Origin: GH45 sp046704385
GTDB taxonomy: Bacteria > Bacteroidota > Bacteroidia > Bacteroidales > SZUA-534
Direction: 5' to 3'
Assembly (NCBI GenBank): GCA_046704385.1
Contig: JBJKSB010000088.1
Location: 10,299-74,298 of the forward strand
Length of the DNA stretch: 64,000 nt
Shown here piece by piece: positions 18,515 to 27,820 of the stretch. Both the position numbers and the translations under genes were made by a program. The stretch's first letter is position 1. Each line of letters begins with the position of its first letter. The notes beneath the pieces were generated by a model. That model made no database searches. It was not told the origin of the DNA and was given only the letters and a program-made list of their open reading frames with translations.

Positions 18515-19339
18515 TTACATGATAATAATTTTCCTGCTCTCGATTTTTGAATTACTCTCTATGGTAATAAAGTAAATCCCTTTTGGATATTGAGTTAGGT
18601 CGATCCTGCTATTAATTGCCGCTTCATTTTTCGAATAAATAATTTTACCAGCTTCGTTGTAAACATTAAGCTTTACAACTCCCTGGTTTTCCTGATCATT
18701 CCGAATATTGAAAATACCGGTGGATGGATTAGGATAAATATCAAAATCAGTAGCTGCCTCAGTCATTTTTACTCCGTTTGGTTCCGGTGCTGATATGGTA
18801 ATAGACTTCTCAACGAGAACTCCATATGGATCTCTTGCATGATCAGTTTTTGCGTTTTTGTCACCAATCACATATTTTAAATCGAAGGTACCCACCTGGT
18901 CATCGGTATTAATAGTGATAGTAAATTTTAAACTGTCGAACATTTGCATATTTACTATAGCGCTACCTCCCCACCAATAATAATTATCCGGTGCCGGAAT
19001 AGAATCTTCCAGTTGTGGAACATACCAATCGTTCTTAACAATATAACCATCGTAGTTATATTGTGCTGAATCAGCGGTTTTAAAATAATGAATGGAATCA
19101 TTCACAGTCCAGCCATTTGGGATCAATATACCCAGCATGGCAGTATCAGTAAGGGCCACGCTATCACCTGTATAATCACCACCGTCCTGTTGTTTTAAAC
19201 CAATAGTAACATCAAAAGAACTGTTTGTTTCCGCAGCATCGGGGTGTATAATATAGTTCAGTTGATAACATCCTGCCATTAACAACAAAAGGCTAAAGAT
19301 GGCAAGCTTGCTTTTTTTAAATGTAAAGATTTTTTTCAT
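18515..19339 (-). CDS. Surface protein with lipobox, DUF4961-like region and T9SS sorting domain
   Basis: This 274-residue protein has a leader ending LLLLMAGC (lipobox, Cys about 24). A beta-rich middle region shares features with the 27811-28806 protein: an opening 'SFDVTIGL' strand, then LGILIPNGW against VAVLMPKGW there. A C-terminal type A sorting domain starts at DFDIYPNPSTGIF and ends KGIYFITIESN...RKIIIM. The sorting domain predicts export through the Por system. The lipobox predicts acylation, and the combination is unusual. As the last gene of the glycan operon it probably binds glycan at the surface. No catalytic motif was seen, and the function is unproven. Confidence 0.65.
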   Translation of the reverse strand: MKKIFTFKKSKLAIFSLLLLMAGCYQLNYIIHPDAAETNSSFDVTIGLKQQDGGDYTGDSVALTDTAMLGILIPNGWTVNDSIHYFKTADSAQYNYDGYIVKNDWYVPQLEDSIPAPDNYYWWGGSAIVNMQMFDSLKFTITINTDDQVGTFDLKYVIGDKNAKTDHARDPYGVLVEKSITISAPEPNGVKMTEAATDFDIYPNPSTGIFNIRNDQENQGVVKLNVYNEAGKIIYSKNEAAINSRIDLTQYPKGIYFITIESNSKIESRKIIIM

Positions 19340-19387
19340 TTTAGTTTGTTTTAGATGTTTATTTAAAATTATTTGACTTCAAAATCA

Positions 19388-20524
19388 CTACTGCCAATTG
19401 CTGATCCATACAAAATATGGACGATATTTGTCTGCATCATCATATACAGCCTGAATATTGTCAGCATTGACATCGTATGATAGCAACAATTTTCCACCCC
19501 CCACATCAATAAATTCAGGATGTGCTTTTGCATCATAACTCCATGTACCATCTCCATGGCTCGGAGTTTCATAAATAAGGAGTTTGTCAGTCCAGGGTCC
19601 AACCGGAGAAGTTGATTTGTAACGATAAATTTTATTTGAGAATAGACCAGAACCTTCCTGAGTAACAAGGTAATAGGTTCCGTTGTATTTGAAAACAGTA
19701 AACTCCATCGAAACATCGGCCAAAACTCTCGAGCTGTTGGCATCACTGGTACTCCAACTTGAACCTCCCTCGTAGTAATAATACGTAGCATTATTTGGGA
19801 AATCAGCTTTCCAAACACTTGCAACATGCATATATTTGTTATCAGCAGTGGGTTCAGCTCCATATATGTACAGATATGGACCATCTTCAAGGACACTGGC
19901 ACCATAAGCAATTTTATTATTCCAGAAACAAATGTTCGTACTTTCAACAGTCAAATCAGGATAAGATAACGTTGCCAGATCAGTCCTTAAAAAGTTAATT
20001 CCCCAGGCACCACCTGTTCGATACATGGTGTACAAGAAAAGGTATACCTTATTATTTAGATATAATCCATCTTTATACCAATATTCCTGAGTATAATTCG
20101 GGTTTGTCTGTTCCGGGCGAACATAAGGAACAGGGAACGAACCATCCCAATCGTACAATGTGCCGCCATAACTGCCGTCGTTATTCATTATATTGATAGA
20201 ATTAGACAACATGCCTGTTGGATTTCTCCACCTCGTAGGGTGACTAGCATCAGGTTGAAATACCGGACCTAAAAAGGTATCGCCATGAAGCCATAAAACT
20301 TTACCGTTGGGCAAATCGACGGAGTATGTAATATCGCCACCAGTCCATTCCAAAGGATTACTTCGGGTAAAATAATTATTAAAGAATGCCGCCGTGCTGG
20401 CGCTTTTCAGACTACTTCCCATAATTTGAGGTTGTTCTTTTTCAACTGGTAGAGTCTTTTTGCAAGAGCTAAACAATCCAGCCATAATTGTAATGATAAG
20501 CAACTGTAAACCAAATCTTTTCAT
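19388..20524 (-). CDS. Beta-propeller glycosidase-like lipoprotein (DUF5005/DUF4185/GH43-like)
   Basis: This 378-residue protein has a lipobox (GLFSSC, Cys about 21). The body repeats short strands ending in 'W' and Asp/Glu-containing turns, as in five-bladed propeller glycosidases: NPLEWTGGDITYSV, GKVLWLHGDTFLG, YGASVLEDGPYLYIYG, DVSMEFTVFKYNGTYYLVTQE, GKLLLSYDVN. WTGGD...LWLHGDTF resembles DUF5005/DUF4185 proteins; DUF4185 members include endo-D-arabinanases (GH183). Candidate acids are in GGD, HGD and SMEF, but no experimental assignment is possible here. It is cotranscribed with GH92 and SusCD, so a role in cleaving side chains or the backbone of the same glycan is likely. Confidence 0.55.
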   Translation of the reverse strand: MKRFGLQLLIITIMAGLFSSCKKTLPVEKEQPQIMGSSLKSASTAAFFNNYFTRSNPLEWTGGDITYSVDLPNGKVLWLHGDTFLGPVFQPDASHPTRWRNPTGMLSNSINIMNNDGSYGGTLYDWDGSFPVPYVRPEQTNPNYTQEYWYKDGLYLNNKVYLFLYTMYRTGGAWGINFLRTDLATLSYPDLTVESTNICFWNNKIAYGASVLEDGPYLYIYGAEPTADNKYMHVASVWKADFPNNATYYYYEGGSSWSTSDANSSRVLADVSMEFTVFKYNGTYYLVTQEGSGLFSNKIYRYKSTSPVGPWTDKLLIYETPSHGDGTWSYDAKAHPEFIDVGGGKLLLSYDVNADNIQAVYDDADKYRPYFVWISNWQ

Positions 20525-20832
20525 AAATAGTGAATTTTAGGTTATTAAATAATAAACAAAGTGTTTAGCGATAAGCTTCCCATTATCTCCCGTAAACTCA
20601 AGAGATTTAACCTTTACTTAAACCTGTTTGTAAGGGCTACATGATATTTTCCTGTTTTATCCGGATTACCCTGTTTTCGAGCGTAATGGTATAGTATTTT
20701 TTGGTGTAAAATACTTGATACAACTTTCCTTCCTAATCTATTTTAATCGTAGTGTTAATTGGGTCTCCCGCTATATCCAAATCTAATCTGAAAAACTTTT
20801 ACTTTTTATTACATGATTATTAGTGTGTCGTT
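20525..20832. other. 308-bp gap between GH92 and propeller genes with a small hairpin
   Basis: No open frame of note was found. AGTATTTT (20693-20700) pairs with AAAATACT (20708-20715) around a 7-nt loop, an AT-rich hairpin that could attenuate or protect the transcript between the GH92 and propeller genes. The gap is large for an operon, so the last two genes (18515-20524) may have their own promoter. I found no exact TAnnTTTG box on the minus strand. Confidence 0.35.
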
Positions 20833-23118
20833 TTAAAAAATTCCTTTTTCAAATGCTTCCCAATTTTCTTTATCAAAACAATTCTTTGCAGGCTTAGCTG
20901 ACATTTCAAACTCTAATTCACCTCCATTTAGGATGTCCGCATGACTTATCCACATTTTTTTATAGGGTTTACCATTAAGTTTAACCGACTTGATGTATTT
21001 CCTATCCTTACCAGCATTCCGGACATTTATTTTAAAAACATTTCCATTTTCTAACCTTATGTCGGCTGATTCGATCAATGGAGATCCAAACTGGTAAATA
21101 CCTCCTACCGGATTTAGTGGGTACATGCCCATTGCACTCCAGATAAACCACGCCGACATTTGACCGCAATCTTCGTTACCACATAATCCGTCAGGAGTAT
21201 CGTTATAAGTTTCGGTAACAATTTTATGTACAATTCTTTGTGTTTTCCATGGCTCGTTAGCATAATTATACATGTATGCAATATGGTGGCTGGGTTCGTT
21301 ACCCTGGGCATACTGACCAATTAATCCGGTTACATCATACGGAACATTCCCGTACATTTCATTTACTGTAGGATTTAAACCGAACAATGAATCTAACTTA
21401 GCAGAAAAGGCCTTGTCTCCTCCATACAGGTGTATCAAACCAGATACATCATGAGGTACAAACCAACTGTACTGCCATGCATTTCCTTCCGTGTAATCGC
21501 CGCCATAACGCATGTATAGTGGATCAAATGGTTCCTTGAATTTTCCGTTACTTAAACGGGCACGGACAAAATTGGTAGCTGTATCAAATACATTTTTATA
21601 ATTTGAGGAACGTTTAAAGAAAATATCGCTTTCCTTATCATTTCCCATTTTTTTGGCCATACAGGCAATGGTCCAGTCATCATAGGCATATTCCAGTGTT
21701 TTTGAGGCAGCTTCAATTTCTTTGTCAATAGGTACATAACCCAACGACTTGTAATATTGTATCCCTTCATAAGGTGTATTTGCAGTTTTTATCATCGCTT
21801 CCAGTGCAAGGTTTGCATCAAAGCCTTTAAAACCTTTCAAATAAGCATCTGCAATAACAGGTGCAGCGTGATACCCGATCATTGTCCATGTTTCATTAGC
21901 CTGCAAAGGCCATATAGGAAGTATTTTATAAGGATTTTGTTGATAGTGAGCCAGCATGGAATTAATCATATCATCTACCCTGTCGGGATTGATTATGGTA
22001 AACAATGGGTTTAAAGCCCTAAAAGTGTCCCACAATGAGAAAGTTGTGTAGTTTACAAATGCATTTGATTTATGAATTTGATTATCAACTCCGCGGTACT
22101 GCCCGTCAACATCCATATATACGGTTGGAGCCAACATCGTATGATATAATGCCGAATAAAAAGTGCGCATGGTTTTTTGATCGGCTCTTAGGGTAATTTT
22201 TGACAGTTCCTTGTTCCATTTATCGGCAGCCGCATTTCGTACCTTATCAAAGTCCCATCCAGGTATTTCAGAATTAAGGTTGTTCATAGCTCCGGCTATG
22301 CTAACGGCCGATATCCCAACTTTGACCAGCAAGGTATCCTGGGCATCCATATCAAAATAAAATACAGCTTTAAGGTCGTTACCCGATCCCTGGATTGGAT
22401 TTTCAATACGGGCACGTTCCTGCCGGTTAAAGAACTTAGGGTCTTTGAAAGGTTTGGAAAATTTTAATGCAAAATAAATGTATCTTTCAGCAGCCCAACC
22501 ATGCGAAAGCCGATAGCCGACAATTGTAGAATCGTTTTGTATTTGCACAAAAGCCCATTTTGTTTCCCCTTTTTCACTTAAAACTTTATGAGACATATCA
22601 AGTACCACATGATTACTGTCTTGCTTATGAAAAACATAACGATGCATACCGGCCCGTTCTGTTGCCGTTAACTCCACGTCTATATTATAATCTTTTAATA
22701 ATACTTTGTAATAACCTGGCGAAGCTTTTTCATCTTTATGTGAAAAACGTGATCGATAACCCGAGAAAGCTACTTTAGGATCACCCTCATTGATTTTGAG
22801 CGCACCCGTTGCCGGCTGCAACATGATATCACCCAAATCACCAACACCTGTTCCGCTCAGGTGTGTATGGCTAAAGCCAATTATAGTTGAATCAGAGTAA
22901 TGGTATCCGCTGCAATCTTTCCATTGTCCATGATCGGTATCGGGACTAAGCTGAACCATACCAAATGGAACAGTGGCACCGGGATAGGTGTGTCCGGTTC
23001 CATCTGTTCCAATGAAAACATCGACATTTTTAATAGGATTATCATCTTTGCCATAAGAAACTGAGCAGTTGACAATAGTGGTTACAACGAGTAATAATAT
23101 TTTATGATATACCTTCAT
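20833..23118 (-). CDS. GH92 family alpha-mannosidase
   Basis: Calcium-dependent exo-alpha-mannosidase family, here 761 residues with a signal peptide (cleavage near SVSYG/KDD). Family motifs are DVFIGTDGTGHTYPGATVPFGMVQLSPDT near the N terminus, SHTHLSGTG, GNEPSHHIAYMYNY (about 605-618; the Glu is the likely general acid of the family), GNEDCGQMSAWFIWSAMGMYP and a final beta domain. It follows SusD by 83 bp and is the main enzyme of the locus, so release of mannose from a mannan or N-glycan-like substrate is the best guess. Linkage specificity cannot be read from the sequence. No T9SS tail is present, suggesting a periplasmic location. Confidence 0.93.
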   Translation of the reverse strand: MKVYHKILLLVVTTIVNCSVSYGKDDNPIKNVDVFIGTDGTGHTYPGATVPFGMVQLSPDTDHGQWKDCSGYHYSDSTIIGFSHTHLSGTGVGDLGDIMLQPATGALKINEGDPKVAFSGYRSRFSHKDEKASPGYYKVLLKDYNIDVELTATERAGMHRYVFHKQDSNHVVLDMSHKVLSEKGETKWAFVQIQNDSTIVGYRLSHGWAAERYIYFALKFSKPFKDPKFFNRQERARIENPIQGSGNDLKAVFYFDMDAQDTLLVKVGISAVSIAGAMNNLNSEIPGWDFDKVRNAAADKWNKELSKITLRADQKTMRTFYSALYHTMLAPTVYMDVDGQYRGVDNQIHKSNAFVNYTTFSLWDTFRALNPLFTIINPDRVDDMINSMLAHYQQNPYKILPIWPLQANETWTMIGYHAAPVIADAYLKGFKGFDANLALEAMIKTANTPYEGIQYYKSLGYVPIDKEIEAASKTLEYAYDDWTIACMAKKMGNDKESDIFFKRSSNYKNVFDTATNFVRARLSNGKFKEPFDPLYMRYGGDYTEGNAWQYSWFVPHDVSGLIHLYGGDKAFSAKLDSLFGLNPTVNEMYGNVPYDVTGLIGQYAQGNEPSHHIAYMYNYANEPWKTQRIVHKIVTETYNDTPDGLCGNEDCGQMSAWFIWSAMGMYPLNPVGGIYQFGSPLIESADIRLENGNVFKINVRNAGKDRKYIKSVKLNGKPYKKMWISHADILNGGELEFEMSAKPAKNCFDKENWEAFEKGIF

Positions 23119-23158
23119 TATTTTAAACTGTAATTGATTTGGGTAAATAAATTTTATT

Positions 23159-23193
23159 TGACCCGACCAGATGTTATTTTTCCGGTCGGGTCA
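23159..23193 (-). other. Intercistronic hairpin between SusD and GH92 genes
   Basis: TGACCCGACC (23159-23168) is perfectly complementary to GGTCGGGTCA (23184-23193) with a 15-nt spacer. It is GC-rich in an AT-rich gap and is not followed by a clear U-run on the minus strand. It may therefore be a partial terminator or stabiliser setting higher expression for SusC/SusD than for the downstream GH92, as often inferred for such hairpins. Confidence 0.5.
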
Positions 23194-23201
23194 GGGTATG
23201 T

Positions 23202-24674
23202 TTAATTGTAGCCAGGGTTTTGTTTAATATCTGTTGTAGCTGTAATAATTGTCTGATAAGGTATAGGATAAAGATCATGAAATTCCTGAACATTTGCATC
23301 AGGTTTAGCACTTTTGACTTTTTCCACGAGTTTACCCATACGAACAAGATCGAACCAACGTTGTCCTTCAAAACAAAGTTCCCGCATACGTTCATTAAGA
23401 ATGGCTTCGCGCATGTTTTCCTGGCTAAGTCCTGATAATGCAGGCAACACGTCAGAGTATGTTCCATCAGCCTGATGCTCAGCCCGTTTCCTTACAGCGT
23501 TTATTCCAACATAGCATGAGTCGTTACCCAGTTCGTTATATGCTTCGCTTTGCATTAAAAGAATTCCGGCGTATCTGTATATCTGAAGATCGTTGTATGT
23601 AGCTGATGCATAGGGTTCAGCCTCGCGGTCCCAATATTTCTGCACATAAGGCAGGAATGTAAGCTCAGTACCATCAGACTTGGTAAATGAAGTAATAAAC
23701 GTCACCTCTTTTCTTCGGTCTCCTTCAGCGAATGAATTGTAGAGTGCATCAGTAGGACGTTCCGTACCAAATGTGTTCATCCCGATATTGGAAGGTAAAA
23801 GTCGCAATACCTGATGGCCACCTTCATAGAATTTTTCACCGTGCGAAAAATTGATAGAGAAAACCGATTCCTTGCCATTATTGTTTTCAATTTTGAAAAC
23901 ATCGGCAAAATCGTCCCATAATCCGTACTTTCCAGAATTAATAATTCGGTTCAACTCAGCTAATGATTTTTGATATTGACCCTGCGTCAGGTAAACTTTT
24001 CCCAACACTGCTGATGCAGAATAACTGGTTGCCCTACCTGCATATTCACCAGATCGGGATTCCGGCATTTTTTTACCAAAATTTAAATCGGAAATGATCT
24101 GGTTATATACCTCAGCTTTAGGAGTACGAACCACATTATCAGCCTCATCGATAGTAGCAGGCAAATGAAGTGTTAAAGGAACATCGCCAAACATTCTTAC
24201 CAGCTCAAAATAACACAACCCTCTTATGAATCTGGCTTCAGCCACCAGCTGTGTCCGTAATATAGTATCCATCTCAATTGTTGGAATTTTATCTACCGCA
24301 ACATTACATACACCAATAGTGCGATAAAAATCTCTCCACACCTGGTAAATTGGAAAAGGATGTGAATCTTCAGTAAAGTTGGAAATACGCATCAATGATA
24401 CATCAATTCCACTATGCTGACCTTCGTCTGAAGCATCAGAAGCCATTATCCAATAGTTTGTAAAATATGCTCCCCCATAGGTTTCGTTGAACGAGCCGCC
24501 ACCAAGATACTCGTAACAGGCAAAAATTGCAGCCAACGCATCATCTTGAGTTTTGTAAAAATTGTCAGTTGTTATGGTTGACACAGGTTCGTCATCGAGC
24601 AAGTCTTCACATGATGTAAAAACTGCTATTAACAAACAGGCTCCGAATATTTTAATCAATTTCATAGTCCTCAT
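23202..24674 (-). CDS. SusD-like surface glycan-binding lipoprotein
   Basis: This 490-residue lipoprotein has lipobox FTSC (Cys22) followed by the acidic EDLLDDEP start typical of SusD. The SusD/RagB layout is clear: an N-terminal TPR-type helical region (TDNFYKTQDDALAAIFACYEYL), a central variable part, and C-terminal ILNERMRELCFEGQRWFDLVRMGKL, the most conserved SusD segment. It forms the lid of the SusC transporter and binds glycan at the surface. It lies 2 bp after SusC. Met4 is an alternative start and would give a shorter n-region. Confidence 0.96.
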   Translation of the reverse strand: MRTMKLIKIFGACLLIAVFTSCEDLLDDEPVSTITTDNFYKTQDDALAAIFACYEYLGGGSFNETYGGAYFTNYWIMASDASDEGQHSGIDVSLMRISNFTEDSHPFPIYQVWRDFYRTIGVCNVAVDKIPTIEMDTILRTQLVAEARFIRGLCYFELVRMFGDVPLTLHLPATIDEADNVVRTPKAEVYNQIISDLNFGKKMPESRSGEYAGRATSYSASAVLGKVYLTQGQYQKSLAELNRIINSGKYGLWDDFADVFKIENNNGKESVFSINFSHGEKFYEGGHQVLRLLPSNIGMNTFGTERPTDALYNSFAEGDRRKEVTFITSFTKSDGTELTFLPYVQKYWDREAEPYASATYNDLQIYRYAGILLMQSEAYNELGNDSCYVGINAVRKRAEHQADGTYSDVLPALSGLSQENMREAILNERMRELCFEGQRWFDLVRMGKLVEKVKSAKPDANVQEFHDLYPIPYQTIITATTDIKQNPGYN

Positions 24675-24676
24675 TT

Positions 24677-27600
24677 TTAAAAACTTAGTTTAATTCCAAA
24701 ATTGTATGCTTTAGCACTTGGATATCCACCGTAGTCAGCGCCCTGGCTCAGGTTATCATACGGAAAGTGATTCAATTCAGGGTCGTATCCTGAATATTTT
24801 GTAAGCGTTAACAGGTTAACAAACGTTGCATATAACCGGATAGATTTAATTCCTTTAATGGAAAGCATCTTTTGATCAAATGTATATCCCAACGATACAT
24901 TTTTTAACCGAATGTACGAACCATCTTCTACATAGACATCTGAAAAACCGCTTACATTGTCGTTAATATATCCGACACGTGGGTATTCGTTCGATGGATT
25001 ACTTTGTGTCCATCGATTTGCAGCAACTTCTCTTAAATCGTTGCTATTTCCATCAAGGCTCTCAAGGTATAGGCGGTTAAAGTTAGCCACCTTGTTTCCA
25101 ACCGAACCCTGTATAAATACTGACAGATCAAAACCTCTGTAATTAAAATTATTTGTAAAACCAAAGGTAAAATCAGGATTAGCATTTCCTATAATTCTTT
25201 TGTCAGCATCAGTTATATTGCCATCGCCATCAAAGTCCTTATACTTCCTGTCTCCCACTGCCGGTGTATTTCCCGCTATTTTTGGTAAGGTTGCCAGGTT
25301 ATCTGATTCCTGAACAATTCCATCAGATACATAGCCATAAAAAGTTCCAAGTGATTTTCCTTCAAAAACAACCTGCCAATCACCAGCGATAGATGCAACA
25401 GAACCGAACTCGTTCTTGATTTCATCATTTCCTTTCAGGTCGAGCACCTTATTTCTGTTTAAAGAAAAATTAAAGCCCGGTTTCCAGGTAAATACTCCTG
25501 CATTCACATCAGCATTAAGTGCAAATTCAAAACCCGTATTCTGAAGGTCGCCTATATTTTGAAATGAGTCACCAAAGCCACTTGTTTCATTTACAGGAAC
25601 ATTAAGCAAAAGTCCGGTTGTTTTTTTCTGATAAAAATCGGCAGTCAGGTTAAAAATATTATTCAAAAATGTAGCATCAATACCAAGATCAAGCTGGGCT
25701 GTAGATTCCCATTTCAGATTCGGATTTGCCAGTTTATAGAAATCCGGGGCATAGCCTTTTTGTATCGTTTTATCATCAAACAAAACCTCTGTCTGCGTCA
25801 GTGTAAACCTGGTTCTATCGGTTGGTATACCCTCATTTCCGGTAAGGCCGTAACTGGATCTGAATTTCAGGTCATTAAAAAAATTCATACCTGCCATAAA
25901 AGGTTCATCTGATACATTCCAGGCAAAAGCGCCGGACGGGAAGAAACCATATTTATTACCGGGTCCAAATTTAGATGACCCGTCATATCGACCATTAAAA
26001 GTGAAAATGTATCGGTTTTTAAGGATATAATTTACTCTACCGGCAAAAGAACTTAATCCGCTTTTTGAGGTCCACGAACCAGCATTATGCGTTAGTCCGG
26101 CACCAATTGAATTAATACCTAACGAAGGATTTGGAAAATCAATTACGGTTGCCATAAGTCCCTCTTGCCGGTATCCTTGTGCCGATTGTACAAGTAACGC
26201 TTCAAACCGGTTATTATCATTAAAGTTTTTATTATAATGTAGCATGTTTTCAGTAACCCACGTTAAAGCCTGCACAGTGCTCATTGCAGCATCACCATTA
26301 CTAGCCTGAGTTTCAACAAGGCCGGGAGGCACAAACAGGTTTTCTTTGTTAAAATAAGCATCGGCCGAAAACCTGGTTTTGAATTTTAAACCATCAATTA
26401 TTTCGTATTCGCCCCAAATATTTGACATCGCCCTGTTATTAATTCTTTGGTTGGTTGATTGCTCAAGCCATGCCACAGGATTGCCAACATTTTCCATCCG
26501 ATCGTCTTTATACGTGTAATTACCAGCTGAATCTCTGACCGGTAGCATTGGATTAAACCGCAATGCTGTTGTAATGGCACCGTTCTGTAAGAAACCATCG
26601 TCTGTAATAGCGCCATTTGATTCAACCCTTGTAAAATTAGTCGAAGTCCCAATCCTGAATCTCTTACTTACCTGACTTTCCAGGTTTAAACGCACCGCGT
26701 ATCTTTTGAAGTTTGTTTGAATAATAATACCATCCTGATCAAGATACGAAGCTGAAATAGAATAATTGGTTGTTTCATTTCCGCCGTTTGCTGAAAGATT
26801 ATAATTCATTGTAGGAGCCGCACGTAAAATTTCTTTCTGCCAGTTTGTTCCTTCACCAATACTATCGAGATTTGTGTACAAAGGAGGTTTATTGGCCATA
26901 TATTGCGATTCGTTAATTATGGTTGCATATTCTTTTGCATTCATTACATCCAGCAATTTTATAGGTTCCTGTATACCATAACTGGAATTAAACGTAAGTT
27001 GCATAGGCCCTTTTTTGCCTTTTTTGGTCGTAATAATAATTACACCGTTCGCACCCCTGGCACCATAAATAGCCGCAGCAGAAGCATCTTTCATAACAGA
27101 TACCGATTCAATATCATCAGGATTTATGGTAGAAAGCGGATTAATGCCAGCTCCACGCACCACCCCGGCACTTCCGGCATCGTTAACAATGGGTATACCG
27201 TCAATTACATATAAAGGGTCGTTGCTAGCATTTATAGATGAGTTTCCCCTGATGCGGATAGTAGATTCGCCTCCAGGTTGACCCGATGATTGATTAAAAA
27301 CCACACCAGCCACACGTCCCTGTAAAACCTGGTCAACCGAATTTAAAGAAGAATTCTCCATATCTTCGGAACTCACAGAAGCCACCGATCCGGTCAGGTC
27401 TCTTTTCTCCACTGTTCCGTAACCAATCACAACCACTTGTTCCAACTCTTCGATAGATGGTATTAACGACATGTTAATCTCGGATTTTCCTGCAACAGTT
27501 GCCTCTTCAGGCAAATAGCCAATAAAACTGAACACCAACGTAGCATTTTCCGGCACAAGAATAGTATAGTTTCCGTCCTTATCGGTAATCGTTCCATTAG

Positions 27601-27820
27601 TAGTTCCCTTTTCCAAAACATTCACACCGGGTAGTGGTTGTTTTTGCTCATCGACTACCCGTCCGGTAACATTTTTTGGGGACTGAACAACGGTAATACC
27701 GGTATTATTCCCGTCATTACTGGCCTTTACTGCCTGCATTAATAAAAGCGGCAGCATAATTAAAGATAGCCGTAATAGTATATTTTTGTATCGTATCATA
27801 GTTCCGTATTTTAGTTGCAT
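24677..27820 (-). CDS. SusC-like TonB-dependent glycan transporter
   Basis: Outer-membrane receptor of up to 1047 residues. After the signal peptide come a carboxypeptidase-regulatory-like domain (GRVVDEQKQPLPGVNV..., about 52-120), a plug domain with IRIRGNSSINASNDPLYVIDGIP and the SusC hallmark VMKDASAAAIYGARGANGVI, then a barrel ending NFGIKLSF. The first Met gives a 10-bp overlap with the upstream gene. Met8 (27799) gives a more typical signal peptide (MIRYKNILLRLSL) and an 11-bp gap, and I consider it more likely. It imports oligosaccharides captured by SusD. Confidence 0.97.
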   Translation of the reverse strand: MQLKYGTMIRYKNILLRLSLIMLPLLLMQAVKASNDGNNTGITVVQSPKNVTGRVVDEQKQPLPGVNVLEKGTTNGTITDKDGNYTILVPENATLVFSFIGYLPEEATVAGKSEINMSLIPSIEELEQVVVIGYGTVEKRDLTGSVASVSSEDMENSSLNSVDQVLQGRVAGVVFNQSSGQPGGESTIRIRGNSSINASNDPLYVIDGIPIVNDAGSAGVVRGAGINPLSTINPDDIESVSVMKDASAAAIYGARGANGVIIITTKKGKKGPMQLTFNSSYGIQEPIKLLDVMNAKEYATIINESQYMANKPPLYTNLDSIGEGTNWQKEILRAAPTMNYNLSANGGNETTNYSISASYLDQDGIIIQTNFKRYAVRLNLESQVSKRFRIGTSTNFTRVESNGAITDDGFLQNGAITTALRFNPMLPVRDSAGNYTYKDDRMENVGNPVAWLEQSTNQRINNRAMSNIWGEYEIIDGLKFKTRFSADAYFNKENLFVPPGLVETQASNGDAAMSTVQALTWVTENMLHYNKNFNDNNRFEALLVQSAQGYRQEGLMATVIDFPNPSLGINSIGAGLTHNAGSWTSKSGLSSFAGRVNYILKNRYIFTFNGRYDGSSKFGPGNKYGFFPSGAFAWNVSDEPFMAGMNFFNDLKFRSSYGLTGNEGIPTDRTRFTLTQTEVLFDDKTIQKGYAPDFYKLANPNLKWESTAQLDLGIDATFLNNIFNLTADFYQKKTTGLLLNVPVNETSGFGDSFQNIGDLQNTGFEFALNADVNAGVFTWKPGFNFSLNRNKVLDLKGNDEIKNEFGSVASIAGDWQVVFEGKSLGTFYGYVSDGIVQESDNLATLPKIAGNTPAVGDRKYKDFDGDGNITDADKRIIGNANPDFTFGFTNNFNYRGFDLSVFIQGSVGNKVANFNRLYLESLDGNSNDLREVAANRWTQSNPSNEYPRVGYINDNVSGFSDVYVEDGSYIRLKNVSLGYTFDQKMLSIKGIKSIRLYATFVNLLTLTKYSGYDPELNHFPYDNLSQGADYGGYPSAKAYNFGIKLSF

